Shown piece by piece: positions 1-7,930 of a DNA stretch of 64,000 nt. A program made the translations under genes and the position numbers. The stretch is from Bradyrhizobium sp. NAS80.1 (GTDB taxonomy: Bacteria; Pseudomonadota; Alphaproteobacteria; Rhizobiales; Xanthobacteraceae). The notes below the pieces were generated by a model, which did no database searches, was not told the origin of the DNA, and worked only from the letters and a program-made list of their open reading frames with translations. The first letter of the stretch is position 1. Every line of letters begins with the position of its first letter. The DNA lies in assembly GCF_001908205.1 (NCBI RefSeq), contig NZ_LGHL01000098.1, forward strand, positions 1 through 64,000, read 5' to 3'.

Positions 1-276
1 CACATCCTGCGCCGTTGAATCGAAGGTGAGGTCGGAATCGAGCGCATCGCGCGTTTCGAGTACAAAGAGCTGCTCGGGATTTACGCGGGCGACGGGCTTG
101 ATTGCGAAATGATACCGATTAAAGCAATGCGGATCGTCCTTGCAGTGCTTGCCAGACTTTCCCACGATCACCGGGGCGGGGGCCTTGACGTCACTGGTAT
201 CCGCCCACGCGCCGCCCCAACTGGCCACCAGCAGCATGCTGACGACCGGCATCATCCAAACGGGTCTGGACGTCAT
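1..276 (-). CDS. Acetamidase/formamidase-like exported protein, 5' part only
   Basis: The reading frame is open from an ATG at 276 to the left window edge (92 codons, no stop), so only the N-terminus is seen. A GGAGGA ribosome site lies 7 bases before the ATG. Residues 1-25 form a signal peptide (hydrophobic core VVSMLLVASW, then AWAD). The mature part carries a cysteine-containing stretch (KHCKDDPHCFNRYH) followed by a segment resembling the start of acetamidase/formamidase family proteins (LFVLETRDALDSDL). Those enzymes hydrolyse short amides to ammonia and carboxylate. Export would be unusual for the classical cytoplasmic enzymes. The family call comes from recognising this N-terminal pattern only; the catalytic region is outside the window. 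Confidence 0.6.
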   Translation of the reverse strand, partial: MTSRPVWMMPVVSMLLVASWGGAWADTSDVKAPAPVIVGKSGKHCKDDPHCFNRYHFAIKPVARVNPEQLFVLETRDALDSDLTFDSTAQDV

Positions 277-717
277 TGGATGTCCTCCCTGATGACCCGC
301 TGCCCGCGCGTCTCATTCCGGTCAGACCACCTGCGCGTGCCCGCGGAAAAGCTCGCAATCTATTCGGGGCACTAGGCAAGTCAAGTTTGGCGAATGGGTC
401 AGCCGAATTGTCAGAATTTGCGCCAACGAAAGGCGCGCCCGAACAGATTCGAACTCTTCACCCCCCGACTCGTAGGCTGGTGTCATTCGTCCGTTCCGGG
501 GCAGACTCGGTCAAACTGCGACTTGGCGGGGAGGGCAGCTCCTGGCGCCAAGAACGGACTAATGCGCCGCAGCAATACCATGATCGTTCGATCATCTCAC
601 TGACACGCGCCAACAACGAAGGCGGCACGACAAGACTGAGCGTTTCTTTTGTCCTGAGGTTTACGGCCAGTTCGACCACGCAAGACTCAGCGGTATGCTC
701 GCGTTCAGCCCGTTGCT
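277..717. other. Gene-poor stretch
   Basis: No intact gene is supported on either strand. The only recognisable content is a decayed ABC binding-protein tail at 581-679 on the minus strand. The remainder shows no clear promoter, RNA or repeat. Confidence 0.5.
581..679 (-). pseudogene. C-terminal remnant of an ABC-type substrate-binding protein (PF04392-like)
   Basis: About 33 codons read VELAVNLRTKETLSL then VVPPSLLARVSEMIE. This matches the typical C-terminus of the ABC substrate-binding family common in Bradyrhizobium (NLKTAKALGL, then PPSLLARADEVIE), which normally stops right after this point. Here the frame reads on into unrelated sequence and nothing upstream matches the family. It is best explained as a fragment left after deletion. 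The call is pattern recognition only. Confidence 0.5.
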
Positions 718-1332
718 TCAGAAAGCCGGGCCTTCGCCGTTTCTGCCATACGTAATCCTCGGCGTCTGAAATGTGCCGTCGGCCTGCTTCTTGGCGGCGG
801 CGACAAAGATCTTGGTACCTGGCTGGATTTCTTCCCGCTTCCCCATCTCGTACGTCACCACCACCGTTTGCGGCGTCACGACAAGTTTTTTCTCGCCGTC
901 TTTGTACTTGACCGACAGCACCGGTCCGTCCACGCCGGTCACGGCCTGCTCGACGTTGCCGTTGGTCATCTTGCTTTTCGGCAGGAGATCCCAGTCGTAG
1001 TGCCCCTCACCGGTGCCGCGCATCGATTCGGGAAAGATATGGACCTCGATCGCCTTTTGACTGCCGTCCCCCTGCATCATTCCCGCTGAGCCGACGAACA
1101 TCCCTGGTTTGATATCGCTCATTTTGCCCGGGACGATTACGACGAACAGCGGCCTATCGGTGACTGTCAGCTTCACTTCCGATCCGTCGCGGGTCTTGAC
1201 GATAAAAATCGGACCCTCGATGCGCTCAACCATGCCGCGGATGCGCATCGTGTCCTGGGCGGTTGCAGGCTGCGCAAAGGAGAAAAGGGCGAAGCCTACG
1301 GCTGCGAGCACACGGAGGAATTTGTCGACCAC
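718..1332 (-). CDS. Exported hypothetical protein (DUF5666-like, two repeats)
   Basis: A 204-residue protein if started at the GTG at 1332, which follows GGGAG and puts a clean signal peptide at the N-terminus (KFLRVLAAVGFALFSFAQPATAQ). An ATG at 1407 would add 25 residues ahead of that signal and looks less likely. The mature part is all beta-prone and has two similar halves, VERIEGPIFIVKTRDGSEVKL and VTGVDGPVLSVKYKDGEKKL, each ending in a KPG or QPG plus F/IVA motif. This is the layout of small OB-like exported proteins (DUF5666 type). No enzymatic motif is visible. It is monocistronic, convergent with nothing recognisable. Function unknown. Confidence 0.7.
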   Translation of the reverse strand: MVDKFLRVLAAVGFALFSFAQPATAQDTMRIRGMVERIEGPIFIVKTRDGSEVKLTVTDRPLFVVIVPGKMSDIKPGMFVGSAGMMQGDGSQKAIEVHIFPESMRGTGEGHYDWDLLPKSKMTNGNVEQAVTGVDGPVLSVKYKDGEKKLVVTPQTVVVTYEMGKREEIQPGTKIFVAAAKKQADGTFQTPRITYGRNGEGPAF

Positions 1333-1494
1333 GATGACCTCCCGGATTGTTGGGCGGCGTTGTTTCTCTAACCCCAACGGTAGCCTAATATTCCGGCCGA
1401 AAATCATGCAGCCGCTGGTGAGTCACAGGAGGTCGCGCTTTTGACCGCGGGGCCGTGGAGCCGCATCCCTGACGTTGTGGCGGCGACCAAGGCC

Positions 1495-1615
1495 GTCACC
1501 ACAATACAGCCCGCCGTTGGCGTGGACGGTTTCCCCGGTAATAAATCGCACGTCGTGCGAGCCAAGGAACACAGGATATCGGCAAGGAGGCCATTGAGCC
1601 GCAACACGCCGGGGC
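1495..1615 (-). pseudogene. C-terminal remnant of a short-chain dehydrogenase/reductase, frameshifted
   Basis: Two adjacent frames on the minus strand hold the pieces of an SDR C-terminus. One reads LNGLLADIL; the other reads VFLGSHDVRFITGETVHANGGLY, the standard SDR end (VLFLASDDARFITGETIHVNGG). The Rossmann fold, the catalytic Tyr-x-x-x-Lys and any start codon are missing. Both truncation and a frameshift are present, so this cannot be functional. Confidence 0.55.
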
Positions 1616-1689
1616 AATCGGGCAGCGCTCTCAGCGGCGAGTAAATTACAGAGAAAAGTATTCATTCAGAAGGACGTTCTAGCGGCAAG

Positions 1690-1990
1690 TCTTCCGTGCT
1701 GGCAGATAAGAATTTCCTGTTCTTCGAAATTTATTCCCTGCTAGCTCGATTGGGGAATTCCGTAAAAAACGTCTGCCGCACAGGGGTTTCTTGCTGACGG
1801 AAGCTCGTTCTTAGGTCCCAGAATGCATAATTCCCTGAAAAAATCCCTGTTTGCAGGGAATTTTGGCCGGAGACGGGTGCGATCAGCACTGCATCGTCAG
1901 CCAGACGCTCCGCGTCCCCTGAAATTGCTGACGAAACCGGCCTGGCTGGGGAGTTGCTGCACAGCTCTGCGACACATCACTGCTGCACAG
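1690..1990. repeat. AT-rich element with recurrent TTCCCTG/CAGGGAA motifs
   Basis: This non-coding stretch has repeated copies of (A)TTCCCTG and its complement near 1703, 1731, 1753, 1829, 1843 and 1854. A perfect stem, TCCCTG (1844-1849) with CAGGGA (1854-1859), has a 4-base loop. Base composition is more AT-rich than the flanks. The motif density suggests a dispersed, possibly palindromic genomic repeat of the type seen in Bradyrhizobium intergenic regions. It abuts an integrase fragment, so it may mark an old insertion. Confidence 0.4.
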
Positions 1991-2001
1991 GTGTTGTGAC
2001 C

Positions 2002-2289
2002 ATGGTTGCGCATATTTTTCGGAGGAATGCTGTGTATTACTGGCGCCGCCGTCCTCCGCGGTCGCTTGCCAGTTTGCTTCCCTGTCCGCATCTTTTTCTG
2101 AGCCTGAAGACGACGAGCCGTGTGACGGCGCGCCGTATGGCCGCTCAACTCGATCTGGAAACTCGCCTAGGCCAGGCTCGGTCTCGCAAGGATGTCGACG
2201 CGTTTCATACCAAGGTCGACAAGACCGCCTGGAGTCGAGGTCAGGCTTCGCCGTTCTTGAACTGCGTGGTGCTTTTGCGAACGCGTTGA
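2002..2289 (+). pseudogene. N-terminal remnant of a DUF6538-type phage/plasmid integrase
   Basis: From the ATG at 2002 the product starts MVAHIFRRNAVYYWRRR, followed by a SLKTTSRVTARRMAAQLDLE segment. This is the N-terminal DUF6538 zone of tyrosine recombinases in Rhizobiales: a hairpin with an R-x-x-YYWRRR core, then the SLRT-x-x-x-x-A-x-x-x-A block. The frame ends after about 95 residues, with none of the core-binding or catalytic R-H-R-Y region, so it is a truncated relic of an integrated element. GGAGG lies upstream of a nearby in-frame codon, not this ATG, so expression is doubtful. Confidence 0.6.
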
Positions 2290-2304
2290 AGCTCGCCACG
2301 CAAA

Positions 2305-2517
2305 TCAGGCGCCCGGTTTACTCCGACCAATTCGGCCGCGAGCGGATCGTTTCGTGGTCGCTGCGCATGCGTCCCTCAATTCCGCTTCCAGAAGTCCCTT
2401 GGCAACGATCAGTGCGCGGACAGCCGCACGAACGTCGCCGTCGCACGCCGCGATCACCTGGTCGGCAGCTGCATCCAGCTGATCAGGTACTGAAAGCGCG
2501 CTTGAAACGGCCGACAT
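2305..2517 (-). CDS. Small conserved hypothetical protein divergent from dinB
   Basis: A 70-residue acidic protein (ATG at 2517; a TTG at 2523 would add two residues). The core, QLDAAADQVIAACDGDVRAA then VRALIVAKGLLEAEL, resembles a family of short Bradyrhizobium proteins with an ACDGDxRAAVKALIVAN motif followed by a basic tail; here the tail is RSARGRIGRSK. It has no domain I can name, no signal peptide and no membrane segment. It is transcribed away from dinB, and the SOS box at 2550-2564 lies 33 bases before its start, so it may be damage-inducible too. That regulation is inference. Confidence 0.55.
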   Translation of the reverse strand: MSAVSSALSVPDQLDAAADQVIAACDGDVRAAVRALIVAKGLLEAELRDACAATTKRSARGRIGRSKPGA

Positions 2518-2549
2518 GCTCAAATTCCCGGTTGACCGACCTGCAGTAT

Positions 2550-2564
2550 GTTCTTATTTTGTTC
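2550..2564. promoter_or_regulatory. LexA (SOS) box, GTTC-N7-GTTC
   Basis: The bases GTTC, TTATTTT, GTTC match exactly the direct-repeat LexA operator known in alphaproteobacteria. It sits 55 bases before the dinB start and 33 bases before the divergent small gene, so one box could serve both promoters. Confidence 0.85.
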
Positions 2565-2618
2565 TCGCGTCAATTGTGCCGTCAGGTTTGGGCCAAGTGC
2601 CACGGGCGAACGATCGGG

Positions 2619-3866
2619 ATGGCAACAGCAGCAACCATCCTTCATGCGGACCTGGACGCTTTCTATGCCTCGGTGGAGCAATTGCTCGACCCTTCATTAC
2701 GCGGCAAACCCATCGCCGTCGGTGGCGGGGTCGTGCTGGCCGCGTCCTACGAAGCAAAGGCGTTCGGCGTCCATGGCGGCATGCCGGGCCGCCGGGCGCA
2801 CGAGCTTTGTCCGCAACTGATTTTTGTCGACGGCCATTTCAAGGACTATCAGCGGTTGGGTGATGCCGCGATCGAGGTGATCGGCGATTTCACGCCGCTC
2901 GTCGAGCGGATCTCGATCGACGAGGCCTTTGCCGACGTTGCTGGCTGCACGCGCCTCTTCGGCACGCCGGCCGAGATTGCAACGGCAATCCGCCGGCGCG
3001 TGCGCACCGAGCTTGGCCTTCCAATCTCGGTGGGGGTCGCACGCACCAAGCATCTGGCGAAGGTCGCCTCGCAGGTGGCCAAGCCCGACGGATTGATGGT
3101 CGTCGACCCCGACACTGAGCTGGAATTCCTGCACCAACTGGATGTCGAGCTGATGTGGGGCGTGGGGCCGGTCACGAAGGCACGGCTCGCCGAGATCGGC
3201 GTGCTGACGATCGGCCAGCTGGCAAGGACGTCAGAGCGGGCGCTCGAGCGGCTGCTCGGCCCTGCTGCAGGCGACAAGCTCGCGGCGCTGGCGTGGAATC
3301 GCGACCCGCGGCAGCTCAAGCCTCACCGACGGGCCCAGTCGGCAGGCGCGCAGTCCGCGATCGGCAGGAAACCTGCCGTCGAACGCATCATTCGTCCGAC
3401 CCTGCTTCATCTTGCAGACCGCGTCGCCACGCGCCTCCGGGCGAAGTCGAGGCCCGGCCGAACCGTGACGGTCCGCGTCCGCTTTGCCGATCTGCACTCG
3501 GTCACGCGCTCGGTCACGCTCGACGCGCCGATCTCGGCCACGCTGATCCTCGCCAGGCTCGCTGAGCAATTGGTACGCGCGATCCTTGCAGATCATCCGA
3601 ACGAAAGGACCATCTCGTTGCTCGCGATCTCCGTGTCGCATCTTGAGGAGCATTGGGATCTGGAGCTGGAGCTTCCGCTTGGACTTGAAGATGAAGTACG
3701 CCGCCCCGGCAGCAGGCAGGGCATGGCGCGTTGGGCGGCAGACTGTGCCATCGACAAGATCCGGGATCGCTTCGGATGGGATGCGATCGGATACGGCTCA
3801 GCGGCGCTCGGTCTCTCCCGTTCGGTGCCGGACGAGTTTCGCACGCTCGCCGAAAAGGAGCTGTAA
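2619..3866 (+). CDS. dinB: DNA polymerase IV (Y-family, translesion)
   Basis: A 415-residue Y-family polymerase that copies damaged templates during the SOS response. The palm begins at once with ILHADLDAFYASVEQ, whose first Asp is a metal ligand. The catalytic SIDEAFADV (Asp-Glu) is near residue 100, and a helix-hairpin-helix (GVGPVTKARLAEIGVLTIGQL) is near residues 185-205. A little-finger domain and a basic tail (RRPGSRQGMARWAADCAID) follow. The frame is open 111 codons further upstream, but that extension would translate the SOS box, so I take the ATG at 2619. The ribosome site is weak. Regulation by LexA is strongly suggested by the box at 2550-2564. Confidence 0.92.
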   Translation: MATAATILHADLDAFYASVEQLLDPSLRGKPIAVGGGVVLAASYEAKAFGVHGGMPGRRAHELCPQLIFVDGHFKDYQRLGDAAIEVIGDFTPLVERISIDEAFADVAGCTRLFGTPAEIATAIRRRVRTELGLPISVGVARTKHLAKVASQVAKPDGLMVVDPDTELEFLHQLDVELMWGVGPVTKARLAEIGVLTIGQLARTSERALERLLGPAAGDKLAALAWNRDPRQLKPHRRAQSAGAQSAIGRKPAVERIIRPTLLHLADRVATRLRAKSRPGRTVTVRVRFADLHSVTRSVTLDAPISATLILARLAEQLVRAILADHPNERTISLLAISVSHLEEHWDLELELPLGLEDEVRRPGSRQGMARWAADCAIDKIRDRFGWDAIGYGSAALGLSRSVPDEFRTLAEKEL

Positions 3867-3931
3867 CCGCAACAGTCAGGGGATCGACCACCCGGCGCGC
3901 CGGGCCGCCGGCCATTGACACCTGTCTGGTT

Positions 3932-3990
3932 GTGATAGAAAAATAACATTAAAAGTGACAAGACTATCAGTAATGTTACAATGCTATCAC
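3932..3990. promoter_or_regulatory. Paired inverted-repeat operator upstream of the sugar ABC operon
   Basis: GTGATAG-N5-TAACATT (3932-3950) is followed, after 21 bases, by its exact inverse, AATGTTA-N5-CTATCAC (3972-3990). Fourteen specified bases per arm match perfectly. The same AATGTTA/TAACATT heptamer occurs as an inverted repeat before deoR (8785-8804), pointing to a common regulator, most simply the DeoR protein. The right arm ends 21 bases before the ATP-binding gene start. Confidence 0.75.
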
Positions 3991-4011
3991 GAAGGGGAGG
4001 GCGAAGGTCGC

Positions 4012-5601
4012 ATGTTTCGGCCGCAGCCAAATGCAGAGGCGGCGGCGATCCGGCCAACGGAGCCGCTGGTCAGGGTCGAGGGCGTCACGAAAAATTTCGG
4101 CGGCGTGCGTGCCTTGCGCGGCGTGAGCCTGGAGGTTCGGCCCGGAGAAGTACATGCGCTGTTGGGAGAGAACGGCGCCGGGAAATCCACCCTCATCAAG
4201 ATCCTCAGCGGCGTGCATGCCTGCGACAGCGGCACGATCGAGATCGCCGGCCAGCCTGTTGCCTTCGACGGCCCGGCGAAGTCTCGCGCAGCCGGCATCG
4301 CGGTCGTCTACCAGGATCTGAGCCTGGTCGAATCCTTGAGCGTCGCCGCCAACATGATGCTCGGGCGCGAGCCGCTCACGCGCTTCGGCTTTCTCAGAAA
4401 GCAGAAGCTGATGGCCGAGGCCGGTGCGTTCCTGAAGCGGCACGGCATTCAACTCGATCCCCGCGCCATCGTCGGCTCGCTGCCCTTTGCCTATCGGCAG
4501 ATGACGGAAATCTCGAAGGCGCTGATGGGCGACGCGCGCGTGCTGATTCTCGATGAGCCCACCTCGTCGCTGACCAGCGACGAGGTGCAGGTGCTGTTCG
4601 ATGCAATCGCCAGGGTGACGAGCCGCGGTGTCGGCGTGATCTACGTGACCCATCGGTTGGATGAGGTTTTCCAGATCTCGCAGCGGGTGACGGTGCTTCG
4701 CGATGGCGCCAATGTCGGCACCTTTGTCACTCCGGAAACCGATATGAAGCGCCTGGTCGCCGCGATCGTTGGTCCAGGCCACGCGGACCAGACCGCAACG
4801 CCTGAGCCTGTGGCTTCGGCAGTCCTCGCCGGGAAGCCGGCGCCGGCGATTTCGCTCTTCCGGGTTTCCAACGACCGGCTCTCCGGCGTGGACCTGACCG
4901 TCTCCAAGGGGGAAATCCATGGCCTTGCGGGATTGATCGGCAGCGGGCGCACGGAAATCCTGGAGACAATTTTCGGCCTGCGCCGCGTCGAGAGCGGAGA
5001 GATCGCGGTCGACGGCCAGCCGCAGCCGCTGAGGACGCCGACCGAAGCGATCGAGCAGGGCATCGCGCTTGTGCCCGAAGACCGCCACGTGCAGGGGCTG
5101 ATCCTCGAGCATTCGATCGAACGCAATGTCGCGCTGGCGCGCCTTCGCCGGTTCGCGCGTTGGGGGTGGATGCAGCAGGGCGCGGCGGCCAAGGACGCTG
5201 CCACCGTCATTCGCAAGCTCGCCGTCAAGGCACCGGGACCGTCCAGCCTGGTCAAGACGCTGTCGGGCGGCAACCAGCAGAAGGTCGTCTTCGCAAAATG
5301 GAGCAATCCGCCGCCGCGCGTGCTGCTGCTCGATGAGCCGACCGTCGGCGTCGACGTCGGCGCGCGCGAGGAAATCTACAGCGTGATCCGAAACGCGGCG
5401 GGCGCCGGTGCCGGCGTGCTCGTCGTCTCCTCCGACCTTGCCGAACTGCTTCTGCTCTGTGACCGGATTTCCCTCGTTGTCGAAGGCCGCATCGTCACGA
5501 CGCTGTCGCGCGGCGCCATCGCCAATGCCGAGGAGCTCCATCACCTGCTTCAGCTAACCCAGGCCGAGGACCAACGTCCGCCATACGAGTTGTCAGCATG
5601 A
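4012..5601 (+). CDS. Sugar ABC importer, double ATP-binding subunit (RbsA/MglA type)
   Basis: A 529-residue cytoplasmic ATPase with two ABC cassettes, the hallmark of CUT2-class monosaccharide importers. Cassette 1 has Walker A GENGAGKST near residue 55, a degenerate signature and Walker B VLILDEPTSSL. Cassette 2 has a degenerate Walker A (GLIGSGRTE), signature LSGGNQQKV and Walker B VLLLDEPTVGVD. An ATG at 4012 with a GGGGAGGG purine tract upstream is preferred; an upstream GTG would start inside the operator. It overlaps the permease gene by ATGA. Substrate is not readable from the sequence, but the locus around it (DERA, mutarotase, PfkB kinase) points to deoxyribose or a related pentose. 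Confidence 0.88.
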   Translation: MFRPQPNAEAAAIRPTEPLVRVEGVTKNFGGVRALRGVSLEVRPGEVHALLGENGAGKSTLIKILSGVHACDSGTIEIAGQPVAFDGPAKSRAAGIAVVYQDLSLVESLSVAANMMLGREPLTRFGFLRKQKLMAEAGAFLKRHGIQLDPRAIVGSLPFAYRQMTEISKALMGDARVLILDEPTSSLTSDEVQVLFDAIARVTSRGVGVIYVTHRLDEVFQISQRVTVLRDGANVGTFVTPETDMKRLVAAIVGPGHADQTATPEPVASAVLAGKPAPAISLFRVSNDRLSGVDLTVSKGEIHGLAGLIGSGRTEILETIFGLRRVESGEIAVDGQPQPLRTPTEAIEQGIALVPEDRHVQGLILEHSIERNVALARLRRFARWGWMQQGAAAKDAATVIRKLAVKAPGPSSLVKTLSGGNQQKVVFAKWSNPPPRVLLLDEPTVGVDVGAREEIYSVIRNAAGAGAGVLVVSSDLAELLLLCDRISLVVEGRIVTTLSRGAIANAEELHHLLQLTQAEDQRPPYELSA

Positions 5602-6593
5602 TCGACCTCATCGCGTCCCGTATCACCGCGCTGTCGACGCCTGCACCGAACCGCCTGCAGAAGCTGTTACAGGTGCTGCTGCGTGGCGAGCGGCCCTACA
5701 TGCTCTACATCGCCTTCGTTGTCCTCCTGATCGTCTTCAGCCTGAGTTCGCCCTGGTTCCTGTCGGTCGACAACTTCATGAATATCGGTCGGCAAACGAC
5801 GCTGGTGTCGATCGTTGCCGTCGGCATGACCTTCATCATCATCGCCCGGCAGATCGACCTGTCGGTGGCGTCGACGCTGGCGCTGTCGGGCATGGCGGCG
5901 GCGCTCGCGATGGCCAACGTCCATAATCACTGGATCGTGGGAGCGGTCGCCGGGCTCGGCACCGGGGCGCTCGTCGGGCTGCTCAACGGCATCCTGACCA
6001 CGCAGCTGGCGATTCCGTCGTTCCTGGTGACGCTCGGCACGCTGAGCATGGCGCGCGGGCTTGCGATGATGGTCACCAACACCAAGCCGGTGATCATCAC
6101 CAACGAAACCTACTTTGCAATTTTCGGAGAGGGCTCGTTCCTCGGCGTGCCGGCACCGATCGCCTGGACGCTGGCGTCGACGATCGTGGGCATCCTGCTG
6201 CTGCACTACAACATCTTCGGGCGGCGCATCTATGCGGTCGGCGGCAACCCGACCGCGGCGCTCTATTCGGGCATTCGTACCAGGCAGGTGACGACGCTCG
6301 CCTTCGTGCTGACGGGCATGCTTGCCGGTCTTGCCGCGCTGGTGCTCTCGGCAAGGTCGCACGCGGCGCGGCCCGATGTGGTCCAGGGTATGGAGCTCGA
6401 CGTCATTGCGTCTGTGATCCTCGGCGGCTGTAGCCTGTTCGGCGGCCGCGGCTTCATCCTGGGGACGCTGCTGGGCAGCCTGATCATCGGCACGCTCAAC
6501 AATGGCCTGGTGCTGCTCGGCGTCAGCTCGCCGATGCAGCTGGTCATCAAGGGTGCGATCATCATTGCCGCTGTCGCCTTCACGAAGCGCTAG
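5598..6593 (+). CDS. Sugar ABC importer permease (RbsC type)
   Basis: A 331-residue inner-membrane protein of the BPD_transp_2 family with about ten hydrophobic helices, starting YMLYIAFVVLLIVFSLSSPWF near residue 35. The conserved loop motifs LNGILTTQLAIPSFLVTLGT and ASVILGGCSLFGGRG contact the ATPase and are typical of ribose/galactose permeases. Start and preceding stop overlap (ATGA), so it is translationally coupled to the ATPase gene. It forms the channel for the binding protein encoded next. Confidence 0.88.
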   Translation: MIDLIASRITALSTPAPNRLQKLLQVLLRGERPYMLYIAFVVLLIVFSLSSPWFLSVDNFMNIGRQTTLVSIVAVGMTFIIIARQIDLSVASTLALSGMAAALAMANVHNHWIVGAVAGLGTGALVGLLNGILTTQLAIPSFLVTLGTLSMARGLAMMVTNTKPVIITNETYFAIFGEGSFLGVPAPIAWTLASTIVGILLLHYNIFGRRIYAVGGNPTAALYSGIRTRQVTTLAFVLTGMLAGLAALVLSARSHAARPDVVQGMELDVIASVILGGCSLFGGRGFILGTLLGSLIIGTLNNGLVLLGVSSPMQLVIKGAIIIAAVAFTKR

Positions 6594-6691
6594 CCGGAAT
6601 CCGGCGCTGCACGAGCTTGCGTGCGGCGTCTACGGGGCAAGGTCGCCGACCCCAGTGAACTGGCGATCAAGAGGGAAGACGGGAGGAAACA

Positions 6692-7843
6692 ATGAAACTC
6701 ATCTCGCGACAACGGCCGGTGCTGACTGCATCCATCCTAGCTGCCGCGGTCTCCATCGCCACTTCGGCGGCCGCTGAAGTGCCCGCGACCTGCGTCAAGG
6801 GCGTGGATCTGGCAACGCTTGGACCGAAATCGATCATCGGCCAGGGACCACACGGCGAAAAGGCCGCATCGCCCGATGCGCTTGCGCTCTCGGAAGCCGA
6901 CGCCGCGAAGGTGAAGGCCGGTCACTTCAAGGTCGGCATTTCCATGCAGACGGTCAACCTCGACTGGTCGCAGCTTCAGATCCAGGGCATCACGGACACT
7001 CTGAAGAAATACGGCGTGACCGTCACCGGCGTGGCGTCGGCCGAGTATCAGGTCGACAAGCAGATCGCCGACATCGAAAACACGATCCAGCAGCACCCAG
7101 ACGGCATCATCTCGATCCCGGTCGATTTCACCGCGACCGCGCCAACCTACAAGAAGATCGCCAAGGCCGGCATCAAGCTCGTTCTGATGGACAGCATCCC
7201 GACGGGTCTCAAGCATCCCGAGGAATATGCATCGATGGTTTCCGCGGACAGCCAGGGCAACGGCCAGATCGCCGCGCAGATCCTGGCGTCCTGCATCCCG
7301 CAGGGCGGCACCATCGGCCTGGTCAACTTTGGTGTTGATTACTTCAGCACCAACGAACGGACCAAGGGCGTCAGGGAGTGGATGGCGAAGAACCGGCCGG
7401 ACATCAAGATGAAGCAGGTCGACTTCACCGACCCGCCGAAGGTCTCGCAGATCGCCGGCGACTTCCTGACCGGCAATCCCGACGTCAAGGGATTGTTCGC
7501 GGTGTGGGACCAGCCGGCCCTCGACACGCTGAGCTCGATGCGCGCGCAGGGCATCGATATTCCCGTGACGACCGTCGATCTCGGTCTGCAGTCGGCGATC
7601 GAGATCGCGAAGGGCGGTCCGTTGAAGGCGACGGGCTCGCAGCGCCCCTATGATCAAGGCGTGGCGGAGGCCATGGCCATGATGAACGCGCTGATCGGGA
7701 AGACGACACCGGCCTGGATCGGCGTGCAGTCGCTGCCGGTGGTGCAGTCGAACGTGCTGGAATCCTACCAGACCGTGTTCAAGAAGGAGCCGCCCGCCGG
7801 ACTGGTCGACGCCTGCAACAAGGCGAAGCCCGCGTGTAACTGA
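6692..7843 (+). CDS. Periplasmic sugar-binding protein of the RbsB type
   Basis: A 383-residue binding protein of the Peripla_BP_4 class. A signal peptide (LTASILAAAVSIATSAAAE) is followed by a roughly 50-residue N-terminal insert and then the two-lobe fold: FKVGISMQTVNLDWSQLQ, the DGIISIPVDFTATAPTYKKI hinge strand, and GLFAVWDQPALDTL in lobe 2. Cysteines near both ends (ATCVKG, DACNKAKPACN) could pair. A GGGAGGA ribosome site precedes the ATG. The 98-base gap after the permease is short, so the operon order is ATPase, permease, binding protein. Likely ligand is a pentose, from context only. Confidence 0.87.
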   Translation: MKLISRQRPVLTASILAAAVSIATSAAAEVPATCVKGVDLATLGPKSIIGQGPHGEKAASPDALALSEADAAKVKAGHFKVGISMQTVNLDWSQLQIQGITDTLKKYGVTVTGVASAEYQVDKQIADIENTIQQHPDGIISIPVDFTATAPTYKKIAKAGIKLVLMDSIPTGLKHPEEYASMVSADSQGNGQIAAQILASCIPQGGTIGLVNFGVDYFSTNERTKGVREWMAKNRPDIKMKQVDFTDPPKVSQIAGDFLTGNPDVKGLFAVWDQPALDTLSSMRAQGIDIPVTTVDLGLQSAIEIAKGGPLKATGSQRPYDQGVAEAMAMMNALIGKTTPAWIGVQSLPVVQSNVLESYQTVFKKEPPAGLVDACNKAKPACN

Positions 7844-7857
7844 TCGGGGATCAAGAC

Positions 7858-7920
7858 GCGCGATCCGGCTCACGGGTCGCGCATCGCCATATCGGCCCGG
7901 GCCGGCGAACTTCGCCGGCC
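7858..7920. terminator. Two stem-loops between convergent genes
   Basis: GCGCGATCC (7858-7866) pairs with GGGTCGCGC (7874-7882) with one mismatch, and GGCCGGCG (7900-7907) pairs perfectly with CGCCGGCC (7913-7920) over a 5-base loop. No T-run follows. Their place between two converging genes suggests bidirectional transcription termination or mRNA 3'-end protection. Confidence 0.55.
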
Positions 7921-7930
7921 GCCACGCGGA

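Noticed and set aside
3976..5544. 522-codon minus-strand open frame opposite the sugar ATPase gene
   Set aside because: Antisense shadow; the plus-strand protein has all ABC motifs.
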